The notes under the pieces were generated by a model. It was not told the origin of the DNA. It searched no databases and saw nothing but the letters and a program-made list of their open reading frames with translations. Both the position numbers and the translations under genes were made by a program. From the IMG/VR virus record IMGVR_UViG_3300031951_001512, positions 1 to 20,275 of that record: a stretch of 20,275 bases of DNA; one strand, given 5' to 3'. Shown one piece after another: positions 15,220-20,275 of the stretch. Positions within the stretch are counted from its first letter, which is position 1. Every line of letters begins with the position of its first letter. The DNA is from a virus.

Positions 15220-15894
15220 ATGCAAGAAGTACAAAAAGTAGACTTAATGATAGCAACACCTGGTTATTCATTAATGAGCAGTTATGTCAAGAGTCTTCTT
15301 GATACTGTTGCAGAGTTAAGTAAACGTGGTATAACTTGGGGTTTTTCTAATCAGTATGCTTCTCACGTTGCAGACGCTAGAGAAGTTACCTTAAGTGGAA
15401 CACAAGAAAACTCAGTTGTAGAAAATCGTCCATTCCAAGGTTTAGTTGAATATAAAAAAATACTTTGGATTGATTCAGATATTGCTTGGAAGCCAGAGGA
15501 TGTAATTAAACTTTACGAATCTGACGAAGATATAGTATCTGGAGCATACTTACTTGCTACTGGTGAGGTAACTGCCTATCCAATAGCACTTAAAAGGGCT
15601 TTGACGTATGATGAAGTACTACCTATGACAGAGCCAATGAAAGTTGGAGCAATTGGATTTGGATTTGTCTGCATCAAAAAGGGAGTCTTTGAATCTCTAA
15701 GCCGACCTTGGTTCCAATCTGCAATTACAACTATAGAAGTAGATGGAAAAGATTATACATTTCCAATCATAGGAGAAGATATTTCTTTCTGTGAAAGAGC
15801 AAGAGCAAATGGTTACGATATTTGGTTTGACCCAACCGTTAGAGTAACACATCACAAAACAATGAAATTAACTTGGGAAGGAATAAAGCCTTGA
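15220..15894 (+). CDS. GT-A fold glycosyltransferase (first of two)
   Basis: The 224-aa product starts at ATG 15220 after AAAGGGGAC (ending at 15216). It would move a sugar from a nucleotide-sugar donor to an unknown acceptor. The metal/nucleotide site is D85-S86-D87 in ILWIDSDIAW. A GFGFV element (146-150) precedes IIGEDISFCERARANGYDIW (183-202), with GED at 185-187 and H211-H212 in the RVTHHKT end, as in GT2-like enzymes. It is short and lacks membrane segments, so it is cytosolic. Codons favour AAA for lysine and the gene is AT-rich. It is related to the product of 16197-16919. The acceptor might be phage virion proteins or host-wall polymer; neither is shown. Confidence 0.83.
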   Translation: MQEVQKVDLMIATPGYSLMSSYVKSLLDTVAELSKRGITWGFSNQYASHVADAREVTLSGTQENSVVENRPFQGLVEYKKILWIDSDIAWKPEDVIKLYESDEDIVSGAYLLATGEVTAYPIALKRALTYDEVLPMTEPMKVGAIGFGFVCIKKGVFESLSRPWFQSAITTIEVDGKDYTFPIIGEDISFCERARANGYDIWFDPTVRVTHHKTMKLTWEGIKP

Positions 15895-16142
15895 GAAACG
15901 GATTAGAAACAACCGTAAATGGACAACACGAATATGTTGTTTATGATAACTTTACTATAGAAATCTGGAATAAAGATGACGAAGATGGGACACCTCCTTG
16001 GTTTCGTCAACCTAATTATCCAGACAACACCCCATTTGAAAGTAAAGAAAAAGCAATTGAATGGGCAGAAAATATGCTAACTGAATATCAAGCACCTCCC
16101 GTAACAGAAGAAGAAGTTTTGCTAGAAGAACCAACAGAATAA
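15891..16142 (+). CDS. Small acidic hypothetical protein between glycosyltransferases
   Basis: I take TTG 15891 as start: it overlaps the preceding stop as TTGA and has AAGGA upstream at 15878-15882, while the in-frame TTG at 15873 lacks both. The 83-aa product reads ETTVNGQHEYVVYDNFTIEI, then a Trp/Pro-rich middle (PPWFRQPNYPDNTPFES), a helix (KEKAIEWAENMLTEY) and an acidic C-terminus (TEEEVLLEEPTE). The 'TPF-S-E-A--WAE' element recurs in small proteins near phage tail genes. Its intimate coupling to the glycosyltransferase suggests it is a partner, chaperone or small tail component. It is not recognised at family level. Confidence 0.72.
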   Translation: MRNGLETTVNGQHEYVVYDNFTIEIWNKDDEDGTPPWFRQPNYPDNTPFESKEKAIEWAENMLTEYQAPPVTEEEVLLEEPTE

Positions 16143-16196
16143 TGTTTATCCCTGAGTAAGGATTAAAACTGCTCACTAACATTTAAGGGGACTAAA

Positions 16197-16919
16197 ATGA
16201 TTCAACCAAAAGAAACAGTAGCCATCGGTTGGTGTGATGGTGGTATGGTAGATGGTAAATTTGCTGAGGGACTAATGTCTGCAGTGATTACTGGTGGGGC
16301 CAATAAGATGCCTATCAGTACATCTATCAGAGTGCAGGGTAATCAGATTGGCAGACAACGCCAGGTTCTGTTTGACTACTGGGCTGACAACATGGACACT
16401 GACTGGCTATTATGGGTAGACTCAGACATTGTTCTAACACCAGATGTAATGAAGAAGTTATGGGCAACTGCTGACAGGCATCACCGCCCTGTAGTAAGTG
16501 GCGTGTACTTTATCTCTAAGGAGAATGAAGGCACACTGATGAAGCCATATCCAGTACTCTTTAATGATGTATCTGAGTATGAGATTCAGTATGTGCATCC
16601 ACTACCACAGAATGAAGTTATCAAGTGTGACTCAGCAGGATTTGGGCTAGTGCTTATGCACAGGTCTATCGTGTCCACTATGCGAGACAAGCATCCTAAT
16701 CAGTCCCTATTTATGGAGACTGCAGGCGGAACTGATGACCAGTTCATCGGTGAAGATATTATCTTCTTCCGCAAGATGAAGGCTGCTGGTATTCCACTAC
16801 ATGCACACACTGGTGCTCTAGTAAAGCATATGAAGCGATTTGCGCTTGACTATGATTACTATGGTATGTACTGGACAATGGATAGTATTCAAAAGAAAAT
16901 GAAAGAACAACCAAACTAA
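16197..16919 (+). CDS. GT-A fold glycosyltransferase (second of two)
   Basis: The 240-aa product begins at ATG 16197 after AAGGGGAC (ending at 16192). D75-S76-D77 lies in LLWVDSDIVLTPD, a GFGLV element is at 148-152, and IGEDIIFFRKMKAAGIP (184-200) carries GED at 185-187, with H211 in ALVKHMK. The order and near-identical spacing of these elements match the first enzyme, so the two are diverged paralogues. The gene uses AAG for most lysines and is less AT-rich than its relative. It lies directly before the large tail protein. A role in glycosylating virion or cell-wall components is inferred; similar phage genes are usually of unknown acceptor. Confidence 0.83.
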   Translation: MIQPKETVAIGWCDGGMVDGKFAEGLMSAVITGGANKMPISTSIRVQGNQIGRQRQVLFDYWADNMDTDWLLWVDSDIVLTPDVMKKLWATADRHHRPVVSGVYFISKENEGTLMKPYPVLFNDVSEYEIQYVHPLPQNEVIKCDSAGFGLVLMHRSIVSTMRDKHPNQSLFMETAGGTDDQFIGEDIIFFRKMKAAGIPLHAHTGALVKHMKRFALDYDYYGMYWTMDSIQKKMKEQPN

Positions 16920-16928
16920 GGAGTCTAC

Positions 16929-19145
16929 GTGGCTGGTCGTGATATTACCGAAGGTCGTGCAACGCGGGCAATTGCTGTTGATGTTGGTGTAGTTTCTACT
17001 ACATCTATCTGGCAGAACACTGATGTAGCATACGATACTGCTATTGGCGGTATGCCGTTTATTTATGCTATCAGCGATGCACGTCCTTATATCCGACAGA
17101 CTGCACCGTTCCGTAAGGAACAGTTCGACAATCAAACTGAACCAGGCGAGCAATCACTTACTGGTTGGTGGATTCGTAGTCAGCAGTCTTTCCACGGTGG
17201 AGACGGTATAACCTTTTACGACCCAGCCCAGACTGCATCTAACTCACCTGACCACTATCGCTTTGCCGATAGCAAGGGTGTAGATGTATGGACACAGGGT
17301 AAAGTAACGCTACTTAATAATGTTAATGTAGGACACATTACAACTGGAGCAATAAAATCTAATGGTCGCCCAAATCAATACCTACGTTCGATTAGATGGA
17401 ATGATACTCCAGGCGTTTTATTAGCAGACGAATATGATGTTGATAAGATTGATACCGATGGCAATGAGACACACTTCATTAACTACAATGCTGGCACAGA
17501 TTCAGCGGTATATGCTATCTGCGACGATGGAACATTTGCCTACTGGATTACTAACACATCAACCAAAAAGACTGTATACAAGAAGCCACTGACTGGCACT
17601 TCTGCATCTACAGCAGATGTTACACTGATGTTTGATGAGATTGGCACAATCAACAACGCTGCTATGGAGTATGTAAAAGAGCGTATTGTTATGTGCGCCG
17701 ATAACAAGGTGTATGAGTTTGCTGCATCTGCAGTAGCGATGCCAAGCCCTGTATACACACACCCATCAACAACCCATGTGTACACATCTGTTGCTGCTTC
17801 TGGTCCTGCCATTTACGTATCTGGCTACAATGGAATCCAGTCTAGCATCATCAAGTTTACCCTATCAACTGCTGGCGTTATGCCAACATTGACATCTGCA
17901 ATTACTGCAGCAGAGTTCCCAGTAGGTGAAATCGTACATAAGATTCACTACTACTTAGGTTATATGATTATTGGAACTAACAAGGGAATCCGCGTTGCAG
18001 TAGTTTCAGACCAAGACGGTTCACTTACTTATGGACCTCTTATCGTAGAGACAAGCCAGCCTTGCTATGACTTTGCTAGCCGTGACCATTATGTATGGTG
18101 CGCAACTGGCGTAGATGGTGAACCTGGAGTCATCCGTATTGACCTAAGTTTACAGTTGGAAGCATTGCGCTTTGCTTATGCAAACGATATCTATTATGGT
18201 GGAGTTACAGGCCGTGTCACTACTGCTTGCGCATTTGCTAACGGCACTGACCAATTAGTGTTTGCATCCACTGGTTTAACTGTTGGTGGCACAATCACCA
18301 ATAAGGTTATGACATCAGGTGTTGCAACACTAACAACCGCTACAGCCCATGGGTTGACTACTGGAGATGCTGTATGGGTAGAGGGAGTTGATTCTAACTT
18401 TAACTCTTCTACTGGTCCTTGGACTGTGACGAGTGCAACAACAACAACCTTTACATACACCAGCGCGGTGACTTCAACCGTTGCATCGACTGCAGTATCA
18501 TCAGCGACAGCAGTAGCCAATACTCCTGGCTCTACATACATTCAAGATGACACAGAACTGCTACCAACTGGATACATACAGACTGGCTACATTCGCTACA
18601 ACACGCTAGAGCCAAAGAACTTCAAGCGTCTTATTGCACGCGGTGACTATACCTATGGCTCAATGACACTGGAAACAGTTACAGCAGATGGCACTGAGTA
18701 CGATGTCGTATCTTACGATGCGTCAGTCCCGCCAGTAGAAGTAACTACATCTAATCCACAAGAAGCACAGGAATATCTGGCTTATAAGTTCCTCTTATTC
18801 CGTGATGGTGTTGACAACACTAAGGGACCAATCATGGAAGGCTATCAGGCTAAGGCAACTATCGCTACGCCTCGCCAACGAGTAATGAGATTCCCCGTCT
18901 ATTGCTATGACGTGGAGACAGACCGATACAATGTACAGGTTGGATATGAAGGCAGAGCCTTCGATAGAATTGCCCAACTAGAATCCGTTGAAGAAAACGG
19001 TGACGTTGTAACATGGCAAGACTTAACCACAGGTGAGTCTCGTCAGGCTGTCATTGAACAAATCTCTTTCACTCGCCTCACACCTCCAGACCGTGGATTC
19101 ACTGGTTATGGTGGTGTCATTGATATCACGATTAGGACCGTATAA
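16929..19145 (+). CDS. Large tail protein with propeller-like centre
   Basis: The 738-aa product starts at GTG 16929 with AAGGAG at 16918-16923. Residues 1-130 are an attachment-type N-terminus (MAGRDITEGRATRAIAVDVG, then FRKEQFDNQTEPGEQSL). Residues about 135-440 contain repeated beta strands with YAICDDGTFAYWIT and similar, resembling a propeller. Residues about 449-532 are a Thr/Ser-rich insert with TATAHGLTTGDAVWVEGVDS, an element seen in many phage tail proteins. The C-terminus (RIAQLESVEENGDVVTWQD, RGFTGYGGVIDITIRT) is beta-rich. By size and place it is probably a tail hub, nozzle or minor tail protein. A T7 gp12-like nozzle is one option that would agree with a short tail, but I cannot show homology. 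Confidence 0.75.
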   Translation: MAGRDITEGRATRAIAVDVGVVSTTSIWQNTDVAYDTAIGGMPFIYAISDARPYIRQTAPFRKEQFDNQTEPGEQSLTGWWIRSQQSFHGGDGITFYDPAQTASNSPDHYRFADSKGVDVWTQGKVTLLNNVNVGHITTGAIKSNGRPNQYLRSIRWNDTPGVLLADEYDVDKIDTDGNETHFINYNAGTDSAVYAICDDGTFAYWITNTSTKKTVYKKPLTGTSASTADVTLMFDEIGTINNAAMEYVKERIVMCADNKVYEFAASAVAMPSPVYTHPSTTHVYTSVAASGPAIYVSGYNGIQSSIIKFTLSTAGVMPTLTSAITAAEFPVGEIVHKIHYYLGYMIIGTNKGIRVAVVSDQDGSLTYGPLIVETSQPCYDFASRDHYVWCATGVDGEPGVIRIDLSLQLEALRFAYANDIYYGGVTGRVTTACAFANGTDQLVFASTGLTVGGTITNKVMTSGVATLTTATAHGLTTGDAVWVEGVDSNFNSSTGPWTVTSATTTTFTYTSAVTSTVASTAVSSATAVANTPGSTYIQDDTELLPTGYIQTGYIRYNTLEPKNFKRLIARGDYTYGSMTLETVTADGTEYDVVSYDASVPPVEVTTSNPQEAQEYLAYKFLLFRDGVDNTKGPIMEGYQAKATIATPRQRVMRFPVYCYDVETDRYNVQVGYEGRAFDRIAQLESVEENGDVVTWQDLTTGESRQAVIEQISFTRLTPPDRGFTGYGGVIDITIRTV

Positions 19146-19354
19146 TGTCTACTGCTCAATGGCTAGGATTAGCCGTATCCGTTTGTACTCTAGTTGCCGC
19201 ATTTGCTACAGCAGTACGCTGGTTAGTTAAGCACTACTTGTACGAACTAAAACCTAACTCTGGCTCGAGCCTAAAAGATTCAGTTATTCGCCTTGAAGAG
19301 AAGGTGGAAATCCTTTATCAGATTATGATTCAAAGAGGGAAAGATGGGAACTAA
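19145..19354 (+). CDS. Small single-membrane-span protein, possible holin
   Basis: The 69-aa product begins at ATG 19145 (TAATG overlap with the tail gene). One hydrophobic helix spans about residues 5-27 (WLGLAVSVCTLVAAFATAV), followed by a basic/aromatic patch (RWLVKHYLYEL). A conserved-looking KPNSGSSLKDSVIRLEEKVE segment leads into a short coiled coil that ends KDGN. A single span followed by the 'PNSGSSL-D-V-RLE' motif just before an endolysin is common in phages thought to infect Actinobacteria. It may be a holin, a holin partner or a membrane anchor for lysis timing. Which of the two flanking membrane proteins makes the hole cannot be told from sequence. Confidence 0.75.
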   Translation: MSTAQWLGLAVSVCTLVAAFATAVRWLVKHYLYELKPNSGSSLKDSVIRLEEKVEILYQIMIQRGKDGN

Positions 19355-19821
19355 TGAAGCCTGTTGTCAAGAAAGCCACACCTGCCGCTATTGCTGTCCT
19401 TCGACAAGCCACCAAGATATCTCCATCGCGTACGAAAGCATCCGATGGACTTCTGCCGTCGAAAGCGCATCAAGCACAGAACCCCAACTCAGACCATAAC
19501 ACAGGTCTTGCAGTAGACTTAACTCATGACCCAGCACGCAACATTGACTGTGCTGATATCTATGAACAACTCAAGCGCGACAAGCGAGTAAAGTATCTAA
19601 TCTTCAAGGGTCAGATATGGATTCCAGGCAGAGGTGATAAGCCTTATACTGGCAGTAATCCACATAACAAGCATTTACATATATCAATCAAGGACAACTG
19701 TGGGAATGATGAATCCCCATGGTTCCCATGGTTAGACAAGCCTAAGTTCTCTACTGCTGACCAAGCCAGATTGGCAGCATCCAGACTAAAGCCCCTACCA
19801 AAGAAGAAAGAGAAAAAATGA
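19354..19821 (+). CDS. Endolysin, M15-type (VanY-like) peptidase
   Basis: The 155-aa product has ATG 19354 at a TAATG junction. It carries the metallopeptidase M15 signature: SDHNTGLAVD at 46-55, with H48 and D55 as predicted zinc ligands, and SNPHNKHLHISI at 101-112, where H109 (with H107 nearby) would complete the site. Peptidases of this fold cut peptide cross-links or terminal D-Ala bonds of peptidoglycan. The core is compact, with no separate cell-wall binding domain and no signal peptide, so release needs a holin. The C-terminus (ARLAASRLKPLPKKKEKK) is strongly basic and may assist wall binding. The next holin-like gene overlaps it by ATGA. Confidence 0.87.
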   Translation: MKPVVKKATPAAIAVLRQATKISPSRTKASDGLLPSKAHQAQNPNSDHNTGLAVDLTHDPARNIDCADIYEQLKRDKRVKYLIFKGQIWIPGRGDKPYTGSNPHNKHLHISIKDNCGNDESPWFPWLDKPKFSTADQARLAASRLKPLPKKKEKK

Positions 19822-20015
19822 AACTAAGCAAGAAGCAGAAGTCAGTATTAAAGTCATACCTACGTGGTGTACTTGTCTCATTCCTGACCTTCCTAGCAGG
19901 TAATGAACTAGGGTTGGAGCCAGCAATCTCTATTGCTATCGCCTCTCTAGCAGGTCCTGCAGCGAAAGCACTGGATAAGACAGAAGATGAGTACGGACTA
20001 GGCTCCAAAGAATAG
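19818..20015 (+). CDS. Holin-like small membrane protein
   Basis: The 65-aa product overlaps the endolysin by four bases (ATGA at 19818). The N-terminus is basic (MKLSKKQKSVLKSYLRG). Two short hydrophobic stretches follow (about 18-29, VLVSFLTFLAGN; 35-48, PAISIAIASLAGPA), and the C-terminus is charged (DKTEDEYGLGSKE). This size and shape fit a class II-type holin that makes membrane lesions so the endolysin can reach the wall. It is the last gene of the plus-strand operon and is followed by the terminator. Confidence 0.78.
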   Translation: MKLSKKQKSVLKSYLRGVLVSFLTFLAGNELGLEPAISIAIASLAGPAAKALDKTEDEYGLGSKE

Positions 20016-20052
20016 GCATTAAACGCCTTCCAAGGCCCTTTTAAGACAAGAA

Positions 20053-20100
20053 ACCCCCTTACCTTAGTAGAAATACTAGGGCGAGGGGGTCTTTTGTTGT
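20053..20100 (+). terminator. Strong intrinsic terminator with GAAA loop
   Basis: The 17-position stem, 20053-20069 with 20074-20090, has one A/C mismatch (20061/20082) and two G-U pairs. It closes a GAAA tetraloop (20070-20073) and is followed by CTTTTGTTGT. Five consecutive C-G pairs lie at its base. A-rich sequence on the left (AAGACAAGAAA) gives U-rich RNA for the opposite strand, so it may also stop the convergent minus-strand transcript. Confidence 0.9.
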
Positions 20101-20109
20101 TTCTAAAGG

Positions 20110-20262
20110 TTACTTTTCGAGTTCTTCTTCCAACTCTTCAAGCCATAAGGTGTATTGCTTTCCTCGGATTCGAGCCTTGATGTCGTAGTATGCTGCCTCT
20201 AGGGCATAGAATACGGTGATACCAACGAGTGACCCAAGTGCTGCTTCAATGAAATTTGACAT
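20110..20262 (-). CDS. Minus-strand 50-aa small membrane-type protein
   Basis: The reverse complement reads ATG at 20262 down to TAA at 20110-20112. AAGGAG lies four bases before the ATG (CTCCTT at 20267-20272 on the plus strand). The peptide starts MSNFIEAALGSLVGITVFYA, with a hydrophobic segment at about 5-24, continues into a basic stretch (KARIRGKQYTLW) and ends in an acidic helix (LEELEEELEK). It converges on the late operon, sharing the terminator region, and may be the first or last visible member of a minus-strand (early or regulatory) gene group beyond the window. Its function is unknown; it could be a small lysis-related or membrane-modulating protein. Confidence 0.75.
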   Translation of the reverse strand: MSNFIEAALGSLVGITVFYALEAAYYDIKARIRGKQYTLWLEELEEELEK

Positions 20263-20275
20263 AGTACTCCTTAGA

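Noticed and set aside
16143-16196. Weak inverted repeat (ATCC/GGAT) before the second glycosyltransferase
   Set aside because: Only four pairs in AT-rich sequence with no U-run; not supported as terminator or operator.
20025-20042. Small GCCT/AGGC hairpin followed by CCTTTT just before the main terminator
   Set aside because: A four-bp stem is too weak to call a separate terminator; the main hairpin follows immediately.

Overview
The window is a late (structural and lysis) module of a tailed double-stranded DNA bacteriophage. It has 27 genes, 26 of them packed head to tail on the plus strand and one small gene on the minus strand at the right edge. No bacterial gene, tRNA, rRNA, CRISPR array, integrase or transposase is visible. 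Several gene families (an N4 gp56-type major capsid protein, 'TLTNKTLT' tail fibres, tiny Lys-rich proteins between capsid and tail genes) are typical of phages from aquatic metagenomes. The Ala/Gln-rich internal proteins upstream of the scaffold and the tail protein that begins with GTG resemble genes I associate with phages of freshwater Actinobacteria. That host assignment is inference; no gene in the window proves it.

Layout. (1) 3-6908: four overlapping genes, starting with a very large protein cut by the left edge (at least 1080 aa). These are probably internal or ejection-type virion proteins. (2) 6909-7024: a GC-rich non-coding spacer that can fold. (3) 7025-8731: scaffolding protein and major capsid protein. 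A strong GAAA-loop hairpin follows. (4) 8795-10994: nine small genes. They include a Cys-rich putative zinc-binding protein and six tiny, extremely basic proteins, two of which are under 60 codons and easily missed. (5) 10991-11908: a likely head-tail adaptor. (6) 11917-15203: tail fibre with a heptad Ala/Ser/Thr stalk, a small beta protein and a six-Asp-box beta-propeller. (7) 15220-16919: two related GT-A fold glycosyltransferases on either side of a small acidic protein. (8) 16929-19145: a large tail protein. (9) 19145-20015: lysis cassette, with two small membrane proteins flanking an M15-type peptidase endolysin. (10) 20053-20100: a strong terminator between the late operon and a convergent minus-strand gene for a 50-aa membrane protein (20110-20262).

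How the genes work together. Scaffold and capsid protein build the head, the adaptor joins it to the tail, and the fibre and propeller proteins are likely to contact the host. The M15 peptidase with one or both membrane proteins would release progeny. No gene long enough and placed to be a tape-measure protein lies between the capsid and lysis genes, which favours a short-tailed (podovirus-like) virion. Eleven junctions share a base between stop and start (ten TAATG, one TAGTG), and others overlap as ATGA or TTGA, so the module is probably translated as coupled polycistronic RNA. The block 14010-16142 is more AT-rich and prefers AAA for lysine, unlike its neighbours. It may be an exchanged host-range or virion-modification cassette.
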